Source: CAZVYN01 sp964631125 (GTDB lineage Bacteria; Eisenbacteria; RBG-16-71-46; CAIMUX01). From it: a DNA stretch of 64,000 nt. This document shows, one piece after another, positions 50,719-60,100 of this stretch; position 1 is the first letter of the stretch, and the number at the start of each line of letters is the position of its first letter. The position numbers and the translations under genes were made by a program. The notes under the pieces were generated by a model, which saw nothing but the letters and a program-made list of their open reading frames with translations, did no database searches and was not told where the DNA came from. The stretch covers positions 1 through 64,000 of the forward strand of contig CAZVYN010000013.1 in the NCBI GenBank assembly GCA_964631125.1, written 5' to 3'.

Positions 50719-52203
50719 CTACTTCTTGTCGAGCTTGCCGACCAACGAGAGCGTGAACGACGCGCCCATGTACTTGAAGTGCGGGCGAATCTGCATGCCG
50801 ACGCGGTACCAGCCCGGATCTCCCTCGACGTCCTCGACGCTGATCGCGGCCTGACGCAGCGGCCGACGACTCTTCGTCGCGGGGCTGGCGTCATCCATCT
50901 CGGAGACGTACTGGCTGATCCACTTGTTCAGCTCGTTGTTCAGATCGGTCTTGGACTTCCAGCTCCCGATGTTCTCGCGCTGGATGACCTTGATGTAGTG
51001 CGCAAGGCGACTGACGATGAACATATACGGAAGCTGCGTGCCGAGTTTGTAGTTCGACTCGGCTTCCTTCCCTTCCTTCGTCGCGCCGAAGTACTTCGGC
51101 TTCTGCGCGGAGCTGGCCGAGAAGAAGGCCGCGTTGTCCGAGCCCTTGCGCATGGTCAGGGCCATGAAGCCCTCCTCCGCCAGCTCGTACTCGCGCCGCT
51201 CCGAGACCAGGATCTCGGTCGGGATCTTCTGCTCCTTCGAGCCCATCGACTCGAAGACGTGCACCGGAAGATCTTCGACCGCGCCGCCGCCCAGCGGTCC
51301 GACCACGTTCGGACACCAACGGAACTTGGCGAAGCTGTCGGTCAACCGCGAGGCGAAGGTGAAGGCGGTATTGCCCCAGAGATACTTGTCGTGGTTGTCG
51401 GTCACCTTCTCTTCGTAGGCGAACTCCTTGATCGGCACCGTCTCCTGTCCGTACGGCAAGCGCAGCAAGAACCGCGGACAGGTCAGTCCGACGTACCGCG
51501 CATCCTCGGACTCGCGGAACGAACGCCATTTCGCATACTGTGGCGCCTCGAAGATCGACTTCAGATCCTTCAGGTTGGGTAGCTTCTGGAAGCTGTCCTC
51601 ACCGAAGAACTGCGCGCCGGCCGCCGTGATGAACGGCGCGTGCGCCATCGAGGCGACGCTGGCGGCGTACTGCAGCAGCTTCATGTCCTGCGGATGGGCG
51701 CTGAACTCGTAGTTCGCGATGATGGCGCCGTACGGCTCGCCTCCGAACTGACCGTACTCGGACGTATACACATGCTTGTACAGTCCCGACTTGGTCACCT
51801 CGGGCGAGTCCTCGAAGTCGGCCAGCATGTCGTCCTTGGAGCAGTTGAAGACCGCGATCTTGATGTTCTCGCGGAAATTCGTCCGGTCGACGAGCAGCTT
51901 CAGGCCCCGCCAGGCCGATTCCATCTTCTGCACCTGAGGATGGTGCAGCACCTCGTCGATCTGCGCGCTCAGCTTGGTGTCGAGCTGCGCGATGATCTCG
52001 TTCACGACCGACTGGTGGACGCGCTTCCCCTCGCCCCCCGGCTGGACCAGCTCGCGCATGAAGGCCTGGAGCCCCCGCTTGGCCACCGCGTAGCTCTCGT
52101 CCTCGGGCTTCATCTTCGTCTTCGAGATGATCTCGTCGAGGAGGGAATCGGCATGCACCGTCTCGCCGGCTTGCGCCTGCTTCTCCTGTTCGGGGTCGGC
52201 CAT
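50719..52203 (-). CDS. tssC: T6SS contractile sheath large subunit TssC
   Basis: 494 residues from ATG 52203, behind GGGAGGA. Canonical TssC/VipB: 'VNEIIAQLDTKLSAQIDEVL', 'HHPQVQKMESAWRGLKLLVD', 'GEPYGAIIANYEFSAHPQDM', 'FASRLTDSFAKFRWCPNVVG', 'YIKVIQRENIGSWKSKTDLN' and the C-terminal 'GDPGWYRVGMQIRPHFKYMG' strand that interlocks sheath subunits. This is the working sheath gene, unlike the two fused paralogues at 29-35 kb. Confidence 0.97.
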   Translation of the reverse strand: MADPEQEKQAQAGETVHADSLLDEIISKTKMKPEDESYAVAKRGLQAFMRELVQPGGEGKRVHQSVVNEIIAQLDTKLSAQIDEVLHHPQVQKMESAWRGLKLLVDRTNFRENIKIAVFNCSKDDMLADFEDSPEVTKSGLYKHVYTSEYGQFGGEPYGAIIANYEFSAHPQDMKLLQYAASVASMAHAPFITAAGAQFFGEDSFQKLPNLKDLKSIFEAPQYAKWRSFRESEDARYVGLTCPRFLLRLPYGQETVPIKEFAYEEKVTDNHDKYLWGNTAFTFASRLTDSFAKFRWCPNVVGPLGGGAVEDLPVHVFESMGSKEQKIPTEILVSERREYELAEEGFMALTMRKGSDNAAFFSASSAQKPKYFGATKEGKEAESNYKLGTQLPYMFIVSRLAHYIKVIQRENIGSWKSKTDLNNELNKWISQYVSEMDDASPATKSRRPLRQAAISVEDVEGDPGWYRVGMQIRPHFKYMGASFTLSLVGKLDKK

Positions 52204-52219
52204 TGAGGTCCTCCCTGTC

Positions 52220-52246
52220 AACGCGGATCGGCAGCCGATCCGCGTT
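52220..52246 (-). promoter_or_regulatory. Perfect hairpin between tssB and tssC
   Basis: A 12-bp perfect stem (AACGCGGATCGG with its complement) and CAG loop lie in the 99-base tssB-tssC gap, ending 17 bases before the tssC start. It is too close to the tssC ribosome-binding site to be a simple terminator; mRNA processing or tuning of TssC translation is possible. Confidence 0.45.
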
Positions 52247-52302
52247 TCCGCCTTAGCCTAAAACGACACTCTCCATGCACGTTGGCTGTCGAGCCCCGCC
52301 CT

Positions 52303-52785
52303 CTACTCCAGCCCCAACTCCTTCATCAACTTCTCCCGTTTCGCGTCATCCTTCAGCATCTCTTCGATCTTCTTCCTGAAGTCGCCGACGTTCGCGAGCG
52401 GGCCCTTCAACGCGGTCAACGCCTCGCGCAGTTCCAGGAGCTTCGCCATCTCCGGCACCTGCCGCGCGATCGCCGCCGGCTCGAAATCCTTCAGGGTCGA
52501 GAACTTCAGACTGGCCGCGAGCTGCGCGCCCTCTGCCTCGGACAACTTGTTGTCGACGGCTACGTCGAGCGCGAGGTTGTGCTTCGCCATCACCTCGTTG
52601 AAGTTGTCCTTGTCGACCTGGATCGGCTTGCGCTCCTCCAGGGAGGTCTCGTCGGCGCGCAACGTGAAGTCGCCCGCCACGAAAAGCTTCAGCGGCAGCT
52701 CGATCTCCGCCTGCGCCCCCCCGGTCGCCGGCTTGTAGACGATGTTCACCCGTTCCTTCGGGGCGACAGAACCTTCACTGGCCAT
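52303..52785 (-). CDS. tssB: T6SS contractile sheath small subunit TssB
   Basis: 160 residues, ATG start. 'PKERVNIVYKPATGGAQAEI', 'ELPLKLFVAGDFTLRADET' and 'SLEERKPIQVDKDNFNEVMA' are textbook TssB/VipA, with 'FSTLKDFEPAAIARQVPEMA' and a C-terminal helix 'KKIEEMLKDDAKREKLMKEL' that would contain the ClpV-recognition region. Pairs with TssC. Upstream lies the beta-barrel gene rather than tssA. Confidence 0.97.
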   Translation of the reverse strand: MASEGSVAPKERVNIVYKPATGGAQAEIELPLKLFVAGDFTLRADETSLEERKPIQVDKDNFNEVMAKHNLALDVAVDNKLSEAEGAQLAASLKFSTLKDFEPAAIARQVPEMAKLLELREALTALKGPLANVGDFRKKIEEMLKDDAKREKLMKELGLE

Positions 52786-52837
52786 CGATTCCTCCTTACC
52801 TCGAGAGTTCCCGTGCGATTCCCCAGTCGGCTTGCGC

Positions 52838-53509
52838 TCACCAACTCACGGGAACGCGAAGTCCCACGAACCCAGTGAGAACCCGATTTTTCAAACCCAC
52901 TTCGAAGAACGCAGCCTCTGGCTCCAGCACATCGATCAGACCATGGAAGTACCGAATCCCGACTTCGACTCGCTCACGCCAGGTGAGGCCAGCGCTGCCT
53001 TCGACACCAAAATCCCACCGCGTGTACACGTCGTCCGGATCGTGGCCCTCTCGCCCGTCATGATTCGACCCGCCGACCCGAAGACTCGGCCTGCACCCAG
53101 CTAACGCGAATGCAGCGAGGCGCGAGCCTCCCTGGCGCCAGCCGATTCGTACGGGAAGATAGAAGTACGACATGTCCCATCGTGCGGAAAAACTGCCACG
53201 ATCCCGAGCAAAGGTCGTATCTCCGCCGCGACCCTCGAACCCGACACCCAACTGAACCGCAGGTCCGGCGCGATCCGTTTGCGCGGCTTCACCCGCAATC
53301 TCCAGCGCACCCTTGAAGTCCCGCTCGGATCGTTTCTCGAACCCCTCGAAGAGCCCGCCGGACTCGTATGCCGCCGACGTACTCGACCCACCCGCGGAAA
53401 TCAGCAAATCAACTTCACCGGCATCGGCTTGCCCTGCCGCCAGAACTAACACCAAGGCGAGACATCGAACTTTGCCTCGCAATTTCCTCGCAAATTCTCG
53501 TCCGACCAT
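52838..53509 (-). CDS. Predicted outer-membrane beta-barrel protein
   Basis: 223 residues from ATG 53509, chosen because it gives a normal signal peptide (RCLALVLVLAAGQADA). ATG 53581 would add 24 residues; neither start has a clear ribosome-binding site. The mature chain alternates hydrophobic and polar residues with aromatic girdles and ends 'VLTGFVGLRVPVSW', a typical C-terminal barrel strand. 'SYFYLPVRIGWRQGG' and 'VGIRYFHGLIDV' resemble the PorT-like/OmpW-like eight-stranded families. Lies 52 bases upstream of tssB but shows no known T6SS role; base composition is less GC-rich than the tss genes. Confidence 0.7.
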   Translation of the reverse strand: MVGREFARKLRGKVRCLALVLVLAAGQADAGEVDLLISAGGSSTSAAYESGGLFEGFEKRSERDFKGALEIAGEAAQTDRAGPAVQLGVGFEGRGGDTTFARDRGSFSARWDMSYFYLPVRIGWRQGGSRLAAFALAGCRPSLRVGGSNHDGREGHDPDDVYTRWDFGVEGSAGLTWRERVEVGIRYFHGLIDVLEPEAAFFEVGLKNRVLTGFVGLRVPVSW

Positions 53510-53585
53510 CCAGGCCGTAGTAGGCTCAGTCGGACCCGTTTCATGGACGCCAGATACGCGATCAACTACCAGTTTCATCGGATGA

Positions 53586-54652
53586 TTACGATTCGGAACC
53601 GAGCGGAGGGGGAAACCCCCCGAACTCCACAAAGTAAACTCCGCCGCTCATCCCAACCGTGGATACTGTACCGGTTGGCTCAGAGTCGACCGCCGCTGAG
53701 AGAACGCAACGTCCGGCCACGTCGAACACCCTAATTGCGTCCGCGCCCTGCCGCGTCCCACCGCCGATTTCAAATACGATTGCGTCTCGTGAGGAATCCC
53801 AGCTAACGCGGTCCTCACGAGCTTGTCCGTCCTGGATCCCAGTTGAGTACAGTTGAGTACAGTTGTCTCCCGTCGGCGACCGCCTCAATAGTAAAACTGT
53901 GTACCGCGCCGCCGACATCCCACTCATACATGTCGATCGATACCGTCCCTTCCCATGAGAAACGGGCGAAATCCCTCTGCATCGAATCCGAGCGACCCGA
54001 AACCGATCGCGTGGTCTAACTGCGCGGGAGAGCTACTGTCCGCGAACATTGCTCCCTGAGTCGGATGGGGCACAACCTCAAACTGGAAACTCTGAACTCC
54101 ATATGCGTACCCGGCGAACCAATATATCGGTACGACGTGGGCGGACTGCGGTTCGGCCCATTGAACCGCTGTTCCGGAGTTCGATGCGGGCCACTCCGGG
54201 AGGGCGAGTTCGAAGTCGCCGCAGCCTCCCGAGTCGAGGAGGACAAAATGTTCGGATGGGTAGGTCACACCGAAGGTCACGCCGTTGAGAGCAGGCGCGG
54301 AAGTGTCAGGGAACGCAGCCACCACAAAGAAGACGACAGGGTCACCCCCCTTGACGGACACATTCACAGAATCGCACGAGGGCGGGAGCGCCGACCCGCA
54401 GTAGTTCGCGCCGTCCGTGTACGCCAAAGCCGGTGCAGCGTGGAGAAGCAGGGTACCGCCCGCGTGCGGGCCCGCCGCGCATCGACTGACCGCAAGGAGC
54501 AAGAATATCAAGGAACACAATCCACCAGCGAATGCAATCCGGCATGCCCAGATCGACTCTGGACGCCAAACTGCGGTCCAGCGCGGCGGGGGCTGCTGAG
54601 TCGATGCTGTGGCGCTAGCCGTCGAAAAGATCACCTGCTTCACTTCTTTCAT
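53586..54652 (-). pseudogene. Frameshifted secreted protein with C-terminal FlgD/T9SS-like domain
   Basis: The 5' part (from ATG 54652) encodes a signal anchor and a cohesin-like domain ('GGTLLLHAAPALAYTDGANY', 'VVFFVVAAFPDTSAPALNGV') and stops at 53924. In the +1 phase the protein continues as FARFSWEGTVSIDMYEWDVG...DGRQLYST; a TTT run at 53969-53971 is the likely slip site. A second shift at a 10-bp tandem duplication (AGTTGAGTAC twice, 53841-53860) then puts the end 'GIQDGQAREDRVSWDSS' and 'IRVFDVAGRCVLSA...GGVYFVEF' in a third phase. Removing one copy joins QLYST to GIQDG perfectly. A degraded gene, or assembly errors. Confidence 0.85.
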
Positions 54653-54706
54653 TTGTGACGACCTGCCATCGCCAATGGCCCGGTTTCTCGGTCTCGGCGG
54701 CGCCGC

Positions 54707-56284
54707 TCACCGCTTGATGTCGAGTGTGAGCGCGGAGGCGACGTCCAGCCGGATGAGGCGGGCGAGGAGGTCGCGGGAACGCTGCAACTCGTCGGCCGGA
54801 ATCGGCCGGGTGGAAGATAGTGCCTTCTGGTGGCAGAGGAAACCCGATTTCGCCACTTCGGTGCAGAGCGCGGGGTCCCAGTCCTCGGGTCGGGCGGCGG
54901 AGAGCTCCTCTTCGAGCGCGCGGAAGAGTGCGAGCGCGGCTTCGTCCTGGCCGCGGTCCGAGAGAATCCGCGCGATCTCGAGGCGCCAGCGCACCCGCGC
55001 CCGTAGGCTGCGCGCGGCGGTGCGTCTCTCCTCCAGCATGCGGACCGCCTCTCCCACCTTCTTCTGGCGCGCGAGGGCCATCGCGGCGGCGCGCACGGTC
55101 GGGAGGTCGGCGAGTTCATCCTCCGCACCGGCCGCAGCCGGCGCGGCGCCGGGACTGGCGCTGGTCGCGGTCGAACCCTCGGCCGACGCTTGCGCCGTCA
55201 CCAGTTTCTCCCGAATCCACGCGAGGGTCGTCGCATCCGCGAGCGGCTTGCCTTCCTTGAAGCGGAGCGTGGGCAGCTCGGGAAAGCGACGCAGGAGCAG
55301 CGCCATCTCTTCGATGATGGTTTGCGCCGCTTCAGTGTGACCGAGCGACTCGAGCGCTTGCACGCTGTAGCGATTCAGATCGAGCCAGAAGATGGCGGTG
55401 CCGAGGCGGGTCTCGGTCTGCTCCAACACGCCCGCCCACTGTCCCTGGGAGGCAAACTGCTCGATCTTGGTCGCCACCTCGGCGGGCGGCGGCGGGATCT
55501 GGGTCTGCCCATCGACATGCGGCGGCGATTGCACCAGGTGCGACCAAGAGGCGACGCGCGGCAGGCGGTAGCCGAGGACGTTGGCCGGCTCTCCCGCGCG
55601 GAGGATGTCCGCGATCTGCCGCAAGAGCGACCGCGCTTGGGTCAGCGCGGCGGGGACATCGGCGACGGTTGCCAAGGTCGGCGCGGCGGCCGCGGCCGCG
55701 GCGGGTCCCGCGCTGGACGGAGAAGGCTCGGGAGGCGCGGCGCGGCGTTCGACCTCTTCCAACGCTGATCGCACTTCGCCCACCGCGACGCCGCCGCCGG
55801 GGATCTTCGCGTCGAGCAACGTGTCGAGTTCCATCAAACGATCGCGCGCGTCTTTCAGCGCTTCGGCGTCGCCTGGCTGCGCGCCGCGCTTCGGGATCTC
55901 TTTGGCCACCCGCTCGAGCAACCACTCCACCGCGGCGGTGCGCCCCTTCATCCGTTTCAGCTCCGGATAGAGCGTGTCCCAGTGCAGATCGACGAGATCG
56001 CGCAGGATGGTGAAGCCGCTCGCGAGCCCCCGGTAGCCGTCGCGTTGCAGCAACCCGAAGGCGAGCCAGCTCGCGAGGAGCAGGTCCTTCGACTTGGCGC
56101 CGAGCAGTTCACTCGACGAGTCGACCACCTTGCGCCAGTCGGGCTGTTCCCCCTGCGCCAGCTCGAGCTTGCGCAGCTCCAATTGCAGCGCCTCGAACTC
56201 CGGCGTGTCGCGGATCGCATCGCCGGCCGGCGCGTCGTCGCGCACCGGCTTCTTGCCCAGTTCCGACCAATCGGGCGCCGTCAT
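54707..56284 (-). CDS. tssA: T6SS protein TssA (ImpA-like)
   Basis: 525 residues from ATG 56284, which overlaps the tagF stop. The ImpA_N domain covers about 35-150 ('FEALQLELRKLELAQGEQPD', 'SKDLLLASWLAFGLLQRDGY', 'LRDLVDLHWDTLYPELKRMK', 'GRTAAVEWL'). A Pro/Ala linker near 185-205 leads to a C-terminal domain with 'WAGVLEQTETRLGTAIFWLD' and 'LNRYSVQALESLGH' of the VasJ-like type, ending in TPR-like helices. TssA primes tube and sheath assembly at the baseplate or caps the distal end. Confidence 0.93.
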   Translation of the reverse strand: MTAPDWSELGKKPVRDDAPAGDAIRDTPEFEALQLELRKLELAQGEQPDWRKVVDSSSELLGAKSKDLLLASWLAFGLLQRDGYRGLASGFTILRDLVDLHWDTLYPELKRMKGRTAAVEWLLERVAKEIPKRGAQPGDAEALKDARDRLMELDTLLDAKIPGGGVAVGEVRSALEEVERRAAPPEPSPSSAGPAAAAAAAPTLATVADVPAALTQARSLLRQIADILRAGEPANVLGYRLPRVASWSHLVQSPPHVDGQTQIPPPPAEVATKIEQFASQGQWAGVLEQTETRLGTAIFWLDLNRYSVQALESLGHTEAAQTIIEEMALLLRRFPELPTLRFKEGKPLADATTLAWIREKLVTAQASAEGSTATSASPGAAPAAAGAEDELADLPTVRAAAMALARQKKVGEAVRMLEERRTAARSLRARVRWRLEIARILSDRGQDEAALALFRALEEELSAARPEDWDPALCTEVAKSGFLCHQKALSSTRPIPADELQRSRDLLARLIRLDVASALTLDIKR

Positions 56285-57198
56285 CGCGCGTCTCCCCGGG
56301 AAGGCAGTCGATCCAAGGCCTCGGCCAAGGAGAAATCCTGTTCCTCTAGTTCGGCCAGGTGGGCGCGCGCCTCCTCTGGAACCTGCGGATTGCGCGGTGC
56401 GGGGGCCTCATCGACCCAATAGAGGTGCTCGCTGTCGAGCGTCGGATCGACCAGATGCAGGAAGGCGATCGCACTCGGTCGCGCGAAGTAGAGATCGAGG
56501 GCGCCCCCTTCGTTGGTCGCCCACCAGAACGCGGAGGTCGCGGCCTGGGGAGCCGGGAAACAGCGCGCGACCGCTCCGCTCCAGAAGGCGATCGCACTCG
56601 CCCGGGCGCCCGGATCACTCGGTAGCGGTAGACGGAGTCCGAAAGTCGGGAGGCTCGGTCGGTGCGCTAGCTCCAGGAGGTTCGAGACCGCGAGGATCGT
56701 GCGCGAGCCGTAGCGTGACGCGACCATGGCGTCGTCGAGCCCGGCGATCGTGCAGCCGCTCAGTCGTTCCGCGGCTCCCGGGGTCCCCGCGAGTGCATCT
56801 GTCGCGGCCGCGAGCGCTGGATCGGTCGACTCTCGAACCTTCGCGGACGCTCGAGCCGCCAGATGGCCCGCCCGCAACAGGTCGTCCCCAGCGCGGTCGC
56901 CCGCCAACGGTGTGTTCGGCGTGAAGAGACTGAAGGGAAACGCGCGACCGCTCGTGTCGCGGCTGGCGACGAATGCGCCGAGCAAACCGCCGGCGTCGCC
57001 CGCGAAGCGGAAACAGGTCGGCTGCAGCGCGCGGAGCCTGGCCGCGCCCCCCTCGCGGAATCGCTCATGCGTCCGTTCGGTCGATTCGCGGAGCCACTTC
57101 GACCAAGCCAACGCGTCGCCCGCTCCGGCCGGATCGCTGACGAAGTCGGCGGAGCTCGGGAGTTTGCCGAAGTAGCCCACCGATTGAGTCGCGGTCAT
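56281..57198 (-). CDS. tagF: T6SS-associated protein TagF
   Basis: 305 residues from ATG 57198, overlapping the tssM stop. 'VGYFGKLPSSADFVSDPAGA' is the hallmark TagF/ImpM start; 'LRALQPTCFRFAGDAGGLLG' and 'VASRDTSGRAFPFSLF' follow, as in DUF2094 proteins. TagF is known as a post-translational repressor of the T6SS in some bacteria, often linked to the PpkA/PppA/Fha pathway; those partners are absent from the window. Sandwiched by ATGA overlaps between tssM and tssA. Confidence 0.93.
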   Translation of the reverse strand: MTATQSVGYFGKLPSSADFVSDPAGAGDALAWSKWLRESTERTHERFREGGAARLRALQPTCFRFAGDAGGLLGAFVASRDTSGRAFPFSLFTPNTPLAGDRAGDDLLRAGHLAARASAKVRESTDPALAAATDALAGTPGAAERLSGCTIAGLDDAMVASRYGSRTILAVSNLLELAHRPSLPTFGLRLPLPSDPGARASAIAFWSGAVARCFPAPQAATSAFWWATNEGGALDLYFARPSAIAFLHLVDPTLDSEHLYWVDEAPAPRNPQVPEEARAHLAELEEQDFSLAEALDRLPSRGDAR

Positions 57199-60100
57199 CG
57201 CGGCGTGGTGATCTGCGCGGGACAGCGGAACCGCAGCACGTCGCGAGAGAGAGGATGGTAGGTGGAGAGGTTGCGCGCCTCGTACGTCACATCGACCGGG
57301 CCCTTGTTGGTGCGGACCGACCAACGGAACGTCGGCGAGGCGCCGCCGCTCGTCTTCGCGGACTCCAGCAATCGGTAGAGCCCCCACGGTCCTTCGAACT
57401 GCAACGGGTCGGCCGACGCGGTCGAACCGAGATCCAGGACGAGACTCGCGCCCCGCTCCGGACTCGCGCCGGGCCACTGCAGTTGAGTCCAGGTCGGCGC
57501 GCCCATGTTGTAGACGAGCGACGCGCCGCCGACGTCGAGTCGGCTCGACCGCACGAGGATCCCCGAGGAGGGATCCCGTTTCGGCGCGGAAGTGCGCAGC
57601 GAGAAGTCGAAACCGGCTTCGCCCGACGGCTTGAAGAACGCCGAGCGGATGCGGCTGGCCTGACGAAGCGTGCCGCGGAACTCATCGCTCAACGCGAACG
57701 ACGGATCCCGCAACTCGGCGCCGTCCTCGGACACCTTGTCGGCCAGCGCCTTGGCGTAGAATGACCAGAAGATCCCCTGCGGAGCGAAGAACGCCTCGAA
57801 GTCAGCCAACGCCGCATCGGGTCCGTTCGACGCGAATGGATAGCGGTTTGCCAACGTCTCGTTGAACGTGCGCTGCACGCTCGACCAGTCCATCTGCGCC
57901 GCCTTCGCCTTGCCGCCAGCGACCGTTCCGGTCACCGCCATCGACGGCGCCTGGAGGAAGCGCGCCACTTCGCCGCCCACGGGATCCTGCGTCGGCAACG
58001 TGGTCTCGATCCAACTGCCCAATTCGAGCACCGCGGTCGATGCGCCACTCTCCCCGCCGCCGGCGAACGCCTCCGCCAAGGCCGAGACGCGCTTCTGGTA
58101 CTCGGTGAACTGCGCGTCCTTGCCGGGATTGGGCACCTTGAGCTTCATCAGCGGCACCTTCGCGTCCGGCTTCGCCATGAACTCGCGGACGACGCCGAGC
58201 GCCTCGCTGACCGAGACGAGGGATCCCTCGGGATTCTCGAAGCGGCTGTTGGCGTCGACCGTACGCAGCACGGCGCCCGACGGGGACTCTTCGCCCGCGA
58301 TGCGTTCGAGGAGCGCGTGCGTCTCCTCCTTGCTCGCGTTGCGCGGCGGCGCGATCGAAGCGAGGAAATCGAGCCAGTTCGCCTGATAGTCGCGCGCGTA
58401 GCGTTCGAGCAGCGGCCCACGCAGTTGCTGCGCGCCGGGAATCGCCATCTGCAGCGCCCAGTCGTCGCGCAGTCGGTCGAGCCAGTCGAGCTGTCCGCGC
58501 ACTCCCTGCCATCCCGCCGCGGTGTAGGCGCCGGAAACCGTCGCGTTGCTCGTCAGTCCATTGGCGGCCCCCGGGATGGTCTGCAACGTGACCTCCGGCG
58601 CGGTGCGCCCCGCCGCGATCAGCGAGGGATAGGTCGCGTCGACCGTCCAGGCGTCGCGGATCTTGGCGCGCGCGTCGGCGTCGAGCGAGGCATCGACGTT
58701 GCGCGGAGCGAACAGTTCGGGATGTCGCGCCGTGCGCGCGCTCGCGAAGATGAGCTGGTCGGCCAAGAGCGTCTGCAGTTCGGGGCGGCCGCCCGGATCG
58801 TCGAGATTCCAGATCGGGGCCAACGCCCGAGCGACCGTGCGCGCGTCATCCTCGGTGCGCAGCCGCTGCGCCGGATCGTGCGCGACGCGCCAGGCCTTGT
58901 ACGTCTCGAAATACGGTTGGAAGCCGACCTTGGCGGGGTCGTTCTCACGCAGGAGCTTCGCGAGGACGGGAATCGCCGGTCGCAACGCCGCTTCCTGCAG
59001 CGACCAGAGATAGGCGATGCGGGCCTCACGCTCGGCCTTGTCGCCTTGATAAGTGCCGAGCATGACCATCTTGGTCGCGGGATTCGACCGTCCCTCCATC
59101 TGGATCAGATTGCCGCGGAGTTGATCGAGCGTGCGCAGGTCGGCCAGTCGGAGATCGAGATCCCGGCCGTCCACGGCGTGGAGGATGTTCTTCGCGTTGC
59201 GCTCGGCCGTGCGCAGGAGCGCGCCGTTCATGGCGGAGAGCGCGAAGAGCAAGACCGAGACGAGCGCCAGTCCGATGCATCCGAAGAGGAACGCGCGCGT
59301 GCGATGGATCCGCCGACGCCGCTCCCCCTCGACCGACGGCCCCGCCATGTGCCGATCGGGGAAGACCACCTGCGAGAAGACGTTCTCGATGAAGTAGCTC
59401 TTCGTCTGGCTCGGCTCGACGTACATGCCGCCTTCGGTCTCGCGGATGCCGAAGCCGCTCAGCATGGCGTGGATGACCTGATCGATCGGCCGTCCCTCTT
59501 GCGTGCCGCTCGTGAAGTAGAAACCGCGGAAGATCGGCCGCTCTTGGTAAGGATTCGGACGGAAGAGCGTCTCGGCGAAGCGGGAGAGCCGGCCGCGCAA
59601 CGCCGTGACCTGCAGCGGGAAGAAGAAGATCTCGGGGCGCACCTCGGGACGACCGACCTCGGCCAGCCGCGCCACACTCATCTCGTGCACCGATCCGGCC
59701 AGTTGATCGAACTCTTCCTCGAAGAGTTGCGCCGCCGGCACGCGCAGGGCGCGGTCGCGCGCGATCGTCGCGCCCCAAGCGGCCGCGCGCTCGGTCTTGG
59801 AGAAGTCGCCGAAGAACTCCGAGAAACCCTTCACCAGATCGCACTTCGTGAACAGCAGATAGACCGGGAAGGTGACGCCGAGCCGCTGGATCAGCTCGTC
59901 GATCCGCACACGGATCCGATTGGCGTGCTCATCGACTTGGGCATCGGTTCCGCCCACCAGATCCGAGACGGAGACACCGACGATCAGCCCGTTGATCGGC
60001 TTCTTGCCACGATTCTTCTTGAGCAGATCGAGGAAGGAGAGCCACTCCTTCGTATCGTCCGCTTCGACCGGCAGGACATAGCGCCCGGCCGTGTCGAGCA

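Noticed and set aside
50891..51529. 212-codon minus-strand frame inside tssC
   Set aside because: Alternate frame of a canonical TssC; Arg/Gly-rich with no domain.
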